Below the pieces are notes generated by a model. It had not been told where the DNA came from and searched no databases. It worked only from the letters and a program-made list of their open reading frames with translations. Of a stretch of 10,090 nt of DNA, positions 1 through 6,722 are shown piece after piece. The DNA lies in NCBI GenBank assembly GCA_030146225.1, contig JASLCA010000173.1, positions 1-10,090 on the forward strand, read 5' to 3'. The position numbers and the translations under genes were made by a program. This DNA comes from Sphingobacterium sp. GTDB taxonomy: Bacteria; Bacteroidota; Bacteroidia; Sphingobacteriales; Sphingobacteriaceae. Positions within the stretch are counted from its first letter, which is position 1. Each line of letters begins with the position of its first letter.

Positions 1-59
1 CCTATGAACTGCTAGTGGGGATTTCAGGACGTGTAAAACGCGTCTATTATTACGAATAA
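1..59 (+). CDS. 3' end of an unidentified gene (partial)
   Basis: The third reading frame is open from the window edge and ends at a TAA at 57-59, giving the C-terminal residues YELLVGISGRVKRVYYYE. The other two plus frames hit stops within the first 15 bases. The stop lies 16 bases before the ATG of the DUF502 gene, and no promoter or hairpin fits in the gap, so this gene is probably the first visible member of the same operon. Eighteen residues are too few to assign a family. It could also be a chance open frame, but position and spacing favour a real gene end. Confidence 0.5.
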   Translation, partial: YELLVGISGRVKRVYYYE

Positions 60-75
60 TTATAAAATAAAAAAA

Positions 76-672
76 ATGATCAAAAAGGCTGCTCAAAAAT
101 TTTTCTATTACTTTATTAAGGGCACATTAGTACTCGTACCGATTGCAGGTGCCATATTTCTAATTGTCTGGATCTTCGCATCATTGGATAATGCCTTAAA
201 CCTTACCTCTCATTTCCTCGAAGATGAGCAAGGACATCCCTTGTACATTCCAGGAATAGGAATCTTAACTGTAGTCGTTATCCTTGCTATTGTCGGGGCC
301 ATATTTACCAACCTGGTAACAGCTCCAATCCGCGCCTGGTTTAAGCGTACCATCAATAAGATACCCTTGTTTAATACCCTGTATTCCTCTATAAAAGATT
401 TCACAGAGGCATTCGTAGGGGATGCTAAAAAATTTAATGAACCCGTCTTGGTGCTTGTAAATGAGACTGGATTAAAGAAGATCGGCTTTTTAACACAACG
501 AGATTTGAAGTCTATTGGCTTGACTGATCAAGTAGTAGTTTATTTTCCCTATTCCTATTCAGTAGCCGGTCAGGTGGTTGTGGTAAAGACTATACATGTA
601 GAGAAGTTGCAGATGACAGCTACAGATGCCATGAAATTGGTTGTTTCAGGTGGTGTAAGTGGAATAGACTAA
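76..672 (+). CDS. DUF502 family inner-membrane protein
   Basis: A 198-residue membrane protein of the DUF502 family (COG2928), whose biochemical function is not established. Two hydrophobic helices are visible, at about residues 15-37 and 58-82. A basic, amphipathic stretch follows (AWFKRTINKIPLFNTLYSSI, about 87-106), which is a typical family segment. A soluble beta-rich domain then ends with MTATDAMKLVVSGGV (about 180-194), the hallmark C-terminal pattern of the family. The length is normal for the family. The ATG at 76 follows a run of adenines and has no Shine-Dalgarno sequence, as usual in Bacteroidota. The stop TAA shares its last base with the next gene's ATG (TAATG at 670-674), which suggests translational coupling. 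The family call is firm; the role (perhaps envelope maintenance or signalling with its coupled partner) is inference. Confidence 0.85.
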   Translation: MIKKAAQKFFYYFIKGTLVLVPIAGAIFLIVWIFASLDNALNLTSHFLEDEQGHPLYIPGIGILTVVVILAIVGAIFTNLVTAPIRAWFKRTINKIPLFNTLYSSIKDFTEAFVGDAKKFNEPVLVLVNETGLKKIGFLTQRDLKSIGLTDQVVVYFPYSYSVAGQVVVVKTIHVEKLQMTATDAMKLVVSGGVSGID

Positions 673-1268
673 TGAAAGATTTATTAAAACGGATAGGGAT
701 AGGCAAAGAAGCAGCCGCGGAGTTGGATTTAAGCCAAGAAGCTAGGCACTCTTTTTTACTATGTCAGTCGGACAACTACTTGGCTAGGGCATTCTTTGAA
801 CGGGAGCATCAACTTACGGAAGCCGCATTTTTAGCCAATATGAGTGCATTGGTAAACTTAGATGCAAGTGATCGGCACAGCCTCGCTACAGAGCTAAACT
901 TGTTAAAGTCATGCTTAAGTACATATCAGCAAGTCTTTGATAAGGAGTTGTTTGTATCTTTAATGGAGGGAGTCTGCGCTGAACTATTGGTTCCGGTCTT
1001 AATCCTATTTCCTTTAGTGTTAAATGCCTTGCAGCAGGGCTATAATAGCATGGAGGACAGGCCGCTAAAGATTCAAATAAGCAAGCTGGGCGAAGGCTTG
1101 CAATTAACAGTAAGCAATCGTGTAAACCACTACCTAAGATCACAGGAAGACACCCTTATGATGGATCTCTTCAAGAAGCGATTGCAGCATTGCTATCCCG
1201 ATAAGCATAGCCTGTTATGCAATAGTAATTCCGCAACATTCAAGGCGACTTTACAGCTATTGCCTTAG
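672..1268 (+). CDS. Degenerate LytS/His_kinase-type protein (putative pseudokinase)
   Basis: A 198-residue soluble protein that looks like the catalytic half of a LytS-type sensor kinase (His_kinase family plus HATPase_c) without its sensor domain. Residues 71-85 (LATELNLLKSCLSTY) match the helix after the phospho-histidine in this family. VPVLILFPLVLNALQQG (107-123) matches the N-box consensus VP.liLqPLVENAikHG, keeping Asn118 and Gly123 but losing the acidic residue and the His. LQLTVSNRV (143-151) aligns with the strand before the G1 box. LMMDLFKKRLQHCYPDKHSL (162-181) aligns with the segment following the G2 box, whose GxGL glycines are absent. The phospho-acceptor motif (PHFLFN) is missing near 50-62. 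I therefore infer that it does not autophosphorylate and acts by binding. The reading frame is intact and coupled to DUF502 by TAATG, so it is probably functional rather than a pseudogene. The similarity was judged by eye. Confidence 0.6.
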   Translation: MKDLLKRIGIGKEAAAELDLSQEARHSFLLCQSDNYLARAFFEREHQLTEAAFLANMSALVNLDASDRHSLATELNLLKSCLSTYQQVFDKELFVSLMEGVCAELLVPVLILFPLVLNALQQGYNSMEDRPLKIQISKLGEGLQLTVSNRVNHYLRSQEDTLMMDLFKKRLQHCYPDKHSLLCNSNSATFKATLQLLP

Positions 1269-1296
1269 CCTCCCAAAAGAAAGGCTAAGGCAATAG
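1257..1296. terminator. Perfect 14-bp hairpin, shared terminator of convergent genes
   Basis: CTATTGCCTTAGCC (1257-1270) is exactly complementary to GGCTAAGGCAATAG (1283-1296), with a 12-base loop (TCCCAAAAGAAA). The left arm contains the last codons and the TAG stop of the kinase-like gene, and the right arm ends four bases before the porin stop codon region. It serves two convergent genes, so it is most likely a bidirectional terminator. It lacks a long U-tract on either side. Confidence 0.75.
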
Positions 1297-1300
1297 AACA

Positions 1301-2524
1301 TTAAATCCCTAGTTCAATCTGGAAAGTACCACCCACAGAATTTTTTGCGTGATTATTCCCAAAATCCCCATTCTTTACAGTATAGTTAGCATTAAGCTGA
1401 AATTTAAGGCGATGGGCTTTAAGGTATTTAGTAAGACCAATTTCCATTAAGTCTATTTGCGACTCATAATTTTGGATCTGCTGATGCGGCGCAATAAAAG
1501 TATAGCGTGCAGCTACTTCATAACCCTTGTTTAAAAGATAGGATGTCTGCTGATTTAATCCCCAACCCTTGAATGCATAGGCTATCTCTGGGGTAGCTCC
1601 ATCTTTCTGATTAAACTGATCATCCACAACATTCATCGGGTTGCTCACATCTCTACGCATATATTCCGCTTGATAAGCAAAGCCCATATACTTAAAGATT
1701 AAATCAGCAAAAGAGGTCTTTAAGGTAAAGGGATTTAAGACAAAACGACCTGTCTGTCCGCCTTCACGCTTGGTATTATCATTATAGCTATAGCCACCTC
1801 CAAAAGATAGTTTAGGGGTTTCTTCACGTTCCAAATCCCCTTCGGAATAATCGTTGCCATTGGTAAATTCACCAAGCGGCAAAAACTCCACTCGGCCAGT
1901 ATAAGCCAATCCTTTGTCCGTAGATTGAACGGGACGGCCTTCCCCCGTAGAAACAGCAGCCTTGGCATGTATAGGCATATTGCCCAACTTCTTACTCAGG
2001 TTAAAGCTTAATCCAAAGTCGCGGTCAAGGGTAAAATTTCCATTTACCAAGGAACGATCCGCAAACTGTAGTTGACCTGAAGAATTTACACGCTGTCTAT
2101 TTCCTGGAAGCTTATTCTGTCCAAATGATATATAGAAGTCATCAGAAAAATTGTAGAAAACTACCGCATCACGCACAATATTAGCGATGCCTGTATCATC
2201 TACATCTTGATCTGAACGCGTAAAGGCTAGCTGTACGGTATAGGAGATACGTGGAGTATAGATATAGCCATCCATACGCATGCGCAATCTACGAATACGT
2301 GCGTCGAACTTTCCGTTGTCGATTTCGTCCAATGTATTGTTGTAGCCGAGCCTATTCTGCATACGAAAGCGAAAGTTCGTGTAAAACAAGGAGTCCTTAC
2401 TGGTATATTGTATACCCTTGAAGTTGAGGATAGTCGCCCGATCATCCCGTTCCTGTGCTTGACTGTTGTTAATCAATAGAACCCCAACAAGCAGGGGAAG
2501 GAAAGTACCTAACTTAATTTTCAT
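1301..2524 (-). CDS. Outer-membrane porin, Porin_O_P (OprO/OprP-like) family
   Basis: A 407-residue outer-membrane beta-barrel protein. The N-terminus is a signal peptide (basic MKIK, hydrophobic core, likely cleavage after SQA at residue 23, mature start Gln24). The mature protein has alternating aromatic/polar strands and typical Porin_O_P segments: KFDARIRRLRMRMDGYIY near residues 72-89, FYISFGQNKLPGNRQRV near 131-147 and TLDRDFGLSFNL near 165-176. It ends in FQIELGI, a terminal strand of the kind expected of a barrel. Family members form channels, and OprP itself is phosphate-selective. Specificity is not predictable here, and no phosphate-uptake genes are nearby. The gene stands alone, convergent with the DUF502 unit and divergent from dinB. 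Confidence 0.85.
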   Translation of the reverse strand: MKIKLGTFLPLLVGVLLINNSQAQERDDRATILNFKGIQYTSKDSLFYTNFRFRMQNRLGYNNTLDEIDNGKFDARIRRLRMRMDGYIYTPRISYTVQLAFTRSDQDVDDTGIANIVRDAVVFYNFSDDFYISFGQNKLPGNRQRVNSSGQLQFADRSLVNGNFTLDRDFGLSFNLSKKLGNMPIHAKAAVSTGEGRPVQSTDKGLAYTGRVEFLPLGEFTNGNDYSEGDLEREETPKLSFGGGYSYNDNTKREGGQTGRFVLNPFTLKTSFADLIFKYMGFAYQAEYMRRDVSNPMNVVDDQFNQKDGATPEIAYAFKGWGLNQQTSYLLNKGYEVAARYTFIAPHQQIQNYESQIDLMEIGLTKYLKAHRLKFQLNANYTVKNGDFGNNHAKNSVGGTFQIELGI

Positions 2525-2567
2525 CGATTATATGTGTATGGTAGCAGCTAGTAGAGAGATGAAGTTC

Positions 2568-2587
2568 CTGAGCAATATGCTGCTCAG
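2568..2587 (-). other. Hairpin in the predicted porin mRNA leader
   Basis: CTGAGCA (2568-2574) and TGCTCAG (2581-2587) form a perfect 7-bp stem with a 6-base loop. On the porin mRNA it would sit about 45-63 bases before the start codon, within the predicted leader. It could affect mRNA stability or translation, but it could also be chance. No known riboswitch class was recognised. Confidence 0.35.
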
Positions 2588-2647
2588 CAATTCTAAAGGA
2601 CTTAATAGCAACCTTTATTTCCTTCTAGCGCTATGGTTTTTCGAAAG

Positions 2648-2678
2648 CAAACTTACTTAAATTTGACTATATCCGCAA
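2648..2678 (-). promoter_or_regulatory. Candidate Bacteroidota promoter for the porin gene
   Basis: Read on the minus strand, TTG (2678-2676) is followed after 20 bases by TAAGTTTG (2655-2648). This matches the Bacteroidota primary sigma consensus TTG-N17-23-TAnnTTTG. Transcription would start near 2641, giving a leader of about 115 bases before the ATG at 2524. This is a motif match only. Confidence 0.5.
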
Positions 2679-2732
2679 TATGTTTTCGCGCTTAATACCT
2701 GCTAAAATTAAGGCAGTTATCGGCTAGCGTAC

Positions 2733-2789
2733 TTAGGGTTTTGAGCTGTAAAGAGGAGGGATGCTGAGGCAATATGTAGTAAACCCTAA
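2733..2789. repeat. 9-bp inverted repeat between the porin and dinB genes
   Basis: TTAGGGTTT (2733-2741) and AAACCCTAA (2781-2789) are exact inverted copies 39 bases apart. The inner segment contains GAGGAGGG directly before an ATG (2761) that opens only 15 codons. The arms could pair as a long-loop stem or be two sites for a DNA-binding protein. No function can be assigned. The rest of 2525-2987 shows no gene; a near-palindrome AGCTTCTGGAAGCT lies near 2860. Confidence 0.3.
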
Positions 2790-2912
2790 ACCACCTATAG
2801 GATCGTAAGTGTCAGCGCGCAGCCATGGAGCAGTTAGTTAAAGCTAAGTACGGCAGCTTCTGGAAGCTTCTCAAATAGCGTTTCAGCAACAGCCCCTTTC
2901 AGTAAGAATAAT

Positions 2913-2920
2913 TACCTTTG
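2913..2920 (+). promoter_or_regulatory. Candidate -7 promoter element for dinB
   Basis: TACCTTTG is an exact match to the Bacteroidota -7 element TAnnTTTG, in a strongly represented form. Transcription would start near 2927, giving a leader of about 60 bases before the dinB ATG. No good TTTG -33 element is seen at the usual distance, so the promoter may be weak or activator-dependent. I saw no LexA-like palindrome that I could defend. Confidence 0.45.
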
Positions 2921-2987
2921 CAAAAGCTAGTTTTTCCTTTTTATAAAATAATCCAATAGCAAGGAAGATATAGCTTGATGAACAAAA

Positions 2988-4073
2988 ATGGCAACAACAC
3001 ATCGGAAAATTATTCATATAGATATGGATGCATTTTATGCATCGGTAGAGCAACGTGATTTTCCAGCGCTTAGTGGTAAGCCATTGGCCGTAGGCGGATC
3101 ACCCGATGGGCGAGGAGTAGTTGCTACCGCAAGCTATGAAGCCCGAAAATACGGGGTGCGATCCGCAATGTCCTCGCGACAAGCCTTACAACTATGTCCA
3201 GAGCTGATTTTTACTCCGCCTAGATTTGAAGTCTACAAGGAAGTCTCCCAGCATATACGATCCATTTTTATGCGTTATACAGATTTGATAGAGCCCCTTT
3301 CCTTGGATGAGGCCTATCTAGATGTTACCGAAGACAAGCTCGGCATAGGCTCTGCTATAGCTATCGCCAAGGCAATTAAAGATGCCATATGGAAGGAGTT
3401 AAGGCTCCGCGCTTCGGCCGGAGTATCAGTCAATAAATTTGTCGCCAAGATTGCCTCCGACTTTCAAAAGCCGGACGGACTTACCTTTATTGGGCCATCA
3501 AAGCTGGTTGCCTTTTTAGAGCAGCTACCGATAGAGAAGTTCTTTGGCGTAGGCAAGGTGACGGCACAGAAGATGAAGGGCATCGGGATTCATACGGGGG
3601 CTGATCTAAAGCAGCTTTCCGAAATGGAGTTGCGGCAGAAGTTTGGCAAGTCAGGACTGTTTTTCTATCAGATGGTGCGCGGCCAAGATATGCGACCAGT
3701 CAAGCCAAATAGATTGAGCAAGTCCATTTCCGTAGAAGACACCTTTGAGATTGATCTTAAGGATCCAATCTATATGCTGGAGGAGTTTAAAAAACTAAGT
3801 GATCGCCTTTCCAAACGCTTAATCGCCAAGGCCAAGGAGGGACGTACAGTGGGCATAAAAATTAAGTTTGGGGATTTTACCCAGTTAACACGAGGCAAGA
3901 CCCTGTCGTATTATATCAATGAAGAGGCCGACATCTTTTCGCAGGTCGAAGAACTATTTAGTAAGGTAGACCTTGCAGATCGAAGTGTACGCCTATTAGG
4001 CGTAGTAGTTTCCAACTTTTACGACAGTGATCTGGAAAAACATAGCAGCCAGCAGCTAAGGCTTTTTGATTAA
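2988..4073 (+). CDS. dinB: DNA polymerase IV (Y-family translesion polymerase)
   Basis: A complete 361-residue Y-family polymerase that copies past damaged template bases with low fidelity and no proofreading. The first metal-binding motif is HIDMDAFYASVE: Asp12 corresponds to E. coli Asp8 and Tyr17 is the steric gate. VVATASYEARKYGVRSAM (44-61) is the fingers signature. SLDEAYLDVTE (105-115) carries the catalytic Asp107-Glu108. A helix-hairpin-helix thumb lies near 182-207 (FFGVGKVTAQKMKGIG) and the little finger at about 245-343. The C-terminus QQLRLFD contains QLRLF (356-360), a canonical beta-clamp binding motif, so recruitment by the sliding clamp is expected. The ATG at 2988 is preferred: an ATG at 2978 is out of frame, and the codon frame upstream is closed by a TGA at 2979. 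The gene is monocistronic. All key residues are present. Confidence 0.96.
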   Translation: MATTHRKIIHIDMDAFYASVEQRDFPALSGKPLAVGGSPDGRGVVATASYEARKYGVRSAMSSRQALQLCPELIFTPPRFEVYKEVSQHIRSIFMRYTDLIEPLSLDEAYLDVTEDKLGIGSAIAIAKAIKDAIWKELRLRASAGVSVNKFVAKIASDFQKPDGLTFIGPSKLVAFLEQLPIEKFFGVGKVTAQKMKGIGIHTGADLKQLSEMELRQKFGKSGLFFYQMVRGQDMRPVKPNRLSKSISVEDTFEIDLKDPIYMLEEFKKLSDRLSKRLIAKAKEGRTVGIKIKFGDFTQLTRGKTLSYYINEEADIFSQVEELFSKVDLADRSVRLLGVVVSNFYDSDLEKHSSQQLRLFD

Positions 4074-4090
4074 GTAGCTTATTCAAATTA

Positions 4091-4276
4091 AACTTTACTC
4101 GGCAAGTAACCCTACTAGGATTTAAACGTGTGAATAAAACTTGAATGATTTGCATATCCTATACTGTAGGCGACTTCATTAACAGACATTCCTTGAAGCA
4201 GCAGACTCATAGCGAATAATATACGTTGTATTCTGAATCCAACAGGAGCAAAGCCACAGCCTTTAGATGTTAAAAT
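4091..4276 (-). pseudogene. Remnant of an AraC-family regulator (C-terminal HTH only)
   Basis: Reading the minus strand from 4276, an open frame without a plausible start encodes RIQRILFAMSLLLQGMSV followed by NEVAYSIGYANHSSF and IHTFKS. This is the second helix-turn-helix of AraC/XylS regulators (consensus R...A..LL..G.sv.eVAy.vGYan.s.F...Fk). The frame meets TAG at 4117-4115, exactly where the family's FKk.fG.sP segment should be. The same frame then continues as GYLPSKV to a TAA at 4093-4091, so the missing part is partly still readable beyond the stop. A TAA at 4279-4277 closes the frame upstream, and no ligand-binding domain or first HTH is found in the 200 bases beyond. This is a truncated, decaying gene. 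The closest type may be a PchR-like iron-uptake regulator, but that subtype is a guess. Confidence 0.7.
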
Positions 4277-4529
4277 TTAAAAATATTTTGTCCGACTAAA
4301 AAAATCTTTTTATTTTTATTTCAGCGTCTTCTATAGCATGTTACGAACAAGCCATCTTTTTGAAATAAGCCTGTTTCTAATTCCCAGAATACCCCATATA
4401 TAGCAGTGGACGTCAATCTAATTTGTCCGATTTCCCTTGGCTTTATTCACTAAAAAGATTTCTTAAGTAATACTGATAATTCAGACGGGGCGCTGTTTAG
4501 TAAATCCGATTATTAAAATTTGAATTGTT
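4277..4529. other. AT-rich intergenic region without a recognisable gene
   Basis: Between the AraC remnant and the lipoprotein gene lies AT-rich DNA with poly-A/poly-T runs (about 4297-4320). A minus-strand frame at roughly 4455-4334 is open for about 40 codons (it contains GVFWELETGLFQKDG) but has no start and matches nothing I know. The region's notable content is two copies of TTTGTCCGA. No convincing TAnnTTTG promoter for the lipoprotein gene was found; TAAAATTTG at 4514-4522 has an extra spacer base and lies too close to the ATG. Confidence 0.5.
4287..4430. repeat. Two direct copies of TTTGTCCGA (putative operator)
   Basis: TTTGTCCGA occurs at 4287-4295 and again at 4422-4430, with 10 of 11 bases matching when extended two bases to the left. 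On the minus strand they read TCGGACAAA, and the nearer copy lies just upstream of the AraC remnant. Two copies of a GC-containing 9-mer in otherwise AT-rich DNA next to a regulator fragment suggest a binding site, but this is inference. Confidence 0.35.
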
Positions 4530-5105
4530 ATGAAAAATATAACCCCTAGTTTAGTACTATTTCTAGGCATGCTAACTTGCTTTTCATGTAATAAAAGTAA
4601 AGTTGAAGTCATTGACGATGCGCTTAGATTAGACCTGTTTGAATTAAAGCCTAGAAATGATGGTTTTATAGGCGCTAATGTAACTTCGGTACTGGCAGAA
4701 TACATTATTGCAACGCTAGATGTTAAATCTTATAATGCCAGGACAGGCGAGATTGTGTTCAACAACAAATTACCAGAGCAAATAGGAGAGTGGAAGGATA
4801 ATGGATACAAGGTAAGGGTGTATGATGCGGATAAACTTCTTTTTACCCTAACCTTTGTCAACTCGAAATTTAGCTATTTATACAATGAGCCCGTATTGTA
4901 CTACTCCTTGATAGATCAGCAGTCAGGAAATACAGCTGCCACCCGAAAGCATAAGTGCTATATCTTAAGTGGATATCCTTACGGCAACCTCCTTGACATT
5001 AAAAAGATACAAGATTCAGTACAAAGGCGGAACTTTGAGGGCATAAGTGCCAATTGGAACCAATTTATAGCAACCTTAAAGAAATCTGGAAAGTATAGGA
5101 ATTAA
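4530..5105 (+). CDS. Orphan lipoprotein of unknown function
   Basis: A 191-residue protein with a lipoprotein signal peptide: a short basic start (MKN), a hydrophobic core and the lipobox-like TCFSC with the lipidated Cys at residue 20, followed by NKSK. It should be anchored in the cell envelope by signal peptidase II processing. The mature part has no Cys-rich, TPR or catalytic motif that I recognise. It is rich in short alternating hydrophobic stretches (YIIATLDVKSY near 53-63, LLFTLTFVNSKFSYLYN near 101-117), which suggests a beta-sandwich. I do not recognise the family. It lies next to a decayed regulator and converges with rpoN, with no co-directional partner. The ATG at 4530 gives a complete signal peptide and is therefore a sound start. 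Confidence 0.75.
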   Translation: MKNITPSLVLFLGMLTCFSCNKSKVEVIDDALRLDLFELKPRNDGFIGANVTSVLAEYIIATLDVKSYNARTGEIVFNNKLPEQIGEWKDNGYKVRVYDADKLLFTLTFVNSKFSYLYNEPVLYYSLIDQQSGNTAATRKHKCYILSGYPYGNLLDIKKIQDSVQRRNFEGISANWNQFIATLKKSGKYRN

Positions 5106-5186
5106 GCCTTGCAAGCAATAATCCAGCAGAGCTGCCATCTTGAAAGCCTAAAATCGCGGCTCTACCATAGTTCAAACTATTAAATA

Positions 5187-5223
5187 ATATGGGCCTACAA
5201 ACTAATCATTTGCAGGCCCATAT
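5187..5223. terminator. Hairpin terminator shared by the lipoprotein and rpoN genes
   Basis: ATATGGGCCT (5187-5196) pairs with AGGCCCATAT (5214-5223). After one A/C mismatch four more pairs form inside (CAAA/TTTG), leaving a 7-base loop. It lies between the convergent gene ends at 5105 and 5259, so it probably terminates both. A weaker 8-bp stem with one G-U pair (5128-5135 with 5156-5163) precedes it. Confidence 0.7.
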
Positions 5224-5258
5224 ATCTTATATGAAAATACTATAAGAAGTAAAACAAC

Positions 5259-6722
5259 CTATAACTCCTTACGTAATCGTGCAACGGGAATATTCATAGC
5301 CTCCCTATATTTAGCGACCGTACGGCGCGCTATGCTATAGCCTTTCTCCTTTAATATTTCGGTTAGTTTCTCATCAGCTAAAGGCTTCCGTTTGTCCTCA
5401 TTGGCAATACACTCCTCCAAAATAGACTTGACTTCCTTATTGGACACTTCCTCGCCGGAATCTGTCTGAATCGCCTCGGAGAAGAAAGATTTTAGTAAGA
5501 AAGTTCCAAATTCAGTCTGCACATACTTAGAGTTAGCTACGCGAGATACCGTAGAAATATCCATCTCAATACGATCTGCAATATCCTTTAAGATCATCGG
5601 CTTTAACAAACGTTCATCACCAGATAAGAAGTAATCATATTGATACTCCATAATTGCGTTCATCGTCTTCAGCAAAGTTTGTTGTCTTTGTTTAATCGCA
5701 TCAATAAACCATTTTGCAGAATCCAGCTTTTGCTTGACAAATTGCACGGCTTCCTTCATCTTTTTATCGCCCTTCTCTGCCTTTTCATAATGCTCAAACA
5801 TCTCTTGATAGGAGCGAGACACCCGCAATTCTGGCGCATTTCTACTGTTGAGCGTAAGGTGAAGTACGCTATCGTTGTTGGTAATATGGAAATCTGGAAT
5901 AACATGTAACTGCTTGCCCGTAGCAGCCCCTGAGTCACCTGGCTTAGGATTCAACTTCAGGATCTCATTGATAATAACCTTCAACCTGCTGGAATCAATA
6001 CCTAACTGTTTTTCTATCTTGTCGTAATGTTTCTTCGTAAACTCCTCGAGATGACTTTCAACAATCTTTATCGCCTGTGCAATATCTGGATTATTGCCAT
6101 CCTTCCTATGCAATTGTATAAGCAAGCATTCCTGTAGGTCGCGTGCCCCAATACCCGATGGCTCAAAGTCTTGTATAACCTTAATCATAGATTCTACCTC
6201 TTGCTCACTGACCTCCACACTTTGAGAAAATGCAAGGTCATCAATAAGCGAAAGCGTAGGTCTTCTTAAATAGCCATCATCATCAAGGCTCCCGATAATT
6301 TGCTGGCCAACCAGATAGTCCCTATCCGAAAGAGCTAAAAGATCAAGCTGGTTCTGTAGCGATTCAAAGAAAGAATCTTGTACCGCAATAGGCATTTCCT
6401 TCTTATCCTCTTCATCATCGGAGCTGTAACTGCTAGAATAGTCGTTATAGTCATCCTCCTGAATATATTCATTAACACTAAATTCCTCTTCATAATCATT
6501 ACTTTCCTCCTTGAATTGCTCATCCGGATCACGATCTGGATATTCCTCAACAGGGTCGGTCATATTTGTTAAGCTGCCATCTTCCAATGCTGGATTCTCC
6601 TCCAACTCTTCTTTGATACGTGCATCCAAAGAGACCGTAGGCACCTGCAAAAGTTTAATAAACTGTATCTGCTGTGGCGAAAGCTTTTGTAATAATTTCT
6701 GTTGTAATGTTTGTCTTAGCAT
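5259..6722 (-). CDS. rpoN: RNA polymerase sigma-54 factor
   Basis: A complete 487-residue sigma-54, which directs RNA polymerase to -24/-12 promoters and needs an AAA+ enhancer-binding activator to open them. Region I (residues 1-48) is the Gln- and Leu-rich activator-interacting segment (LQQKLLQKLSPQQIQFIKLL). Region II (about 49-110) is a long Asp/Glu-rich linker. The core-binding domain occupies about 110-250. A helix-turn-helix near 378-400 (LKDIADRIEMDISTVSRVAN) recognises the -12 element. ARRTVAKYRE (465-474) is the invariant RpoN box that contacts -24, and the protein ends 13 residues later, as in the family. No hpf, rapZ or lptB partner of the proteobacterial rpoN cluster is adjacent. 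No clear -24/-12 site (GG-N10-GC) was spotted in the intergenic regions. Confidence 0.97.
   Translation of the reverse strand: MLRQTLQQKLLQKLSPQQIQFIKLLQVPTVSLDARIKEELEENPALEDGSLTNMTDPVEEYPDRDPDEQFKEESNDYEEEFSVNEYIQEDDYNDYSSSYSSDDEEDKKEMPIAVQDSFFESLQNQLDLLALSDRDYLVGQQIIGSLDDDGYLRRPTLSLIDDLAFSQSVEVSEQEVESMIKVIQDFEPSGIGARDLQECLLIQLHRKDGNNPDIAQAIKIVESHLEEFTKKHYDKIEKQLGIDSSRLKVIINEILKLNPKPGDSGAATGKQLHVIPDFHITNNDSVLHLTLNSRNAPELRVSRSYQEMFEHYEKAEKGDKKMKEAVQFVKQKLDSAKWFIDAIKQRQQTLLKTMNAIMEYQYDYFLSGDERLLKPMILKDIADRIEMDISTVSRVANSKYVQTEFGTFLLKSFFSEAIQTDSGEEVSNKEVKSILEECIANEDKRKPLADEKLTEILKEKGYSIARRTVAKYREAMNIPVARLRKEL

Noticed and set aside
2761..2808. 15-codon ORF after GAGGAGGG as a gene
   Set aside because: It is too short to support, its ribosome-site spacing is too tight, and it has no recognisable product. 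Kept only as a possible finding.
3958..4155. 65-codon minus-strand ORF over the end of dinB
   Set aside because: It lies largely antisense to dinB and is in a different frame from the AraC remnant, whose residues are the recognisable ones.
4334..4455. About 40-codon minus-strand open frame as the missing N-terminal part of the AraC gene
   Set aside because: It is short, has no start, shows no similarity to an AraC ligand-binding or first HTH domain, and the intervening sequence has stops.
4514..4522. TAAAATTTG as the promoter -7 element of the lipoprotein gene
   Set aside because: The spacer is one base too long, no -33 element is present, and transcription would start at the ATG itself.
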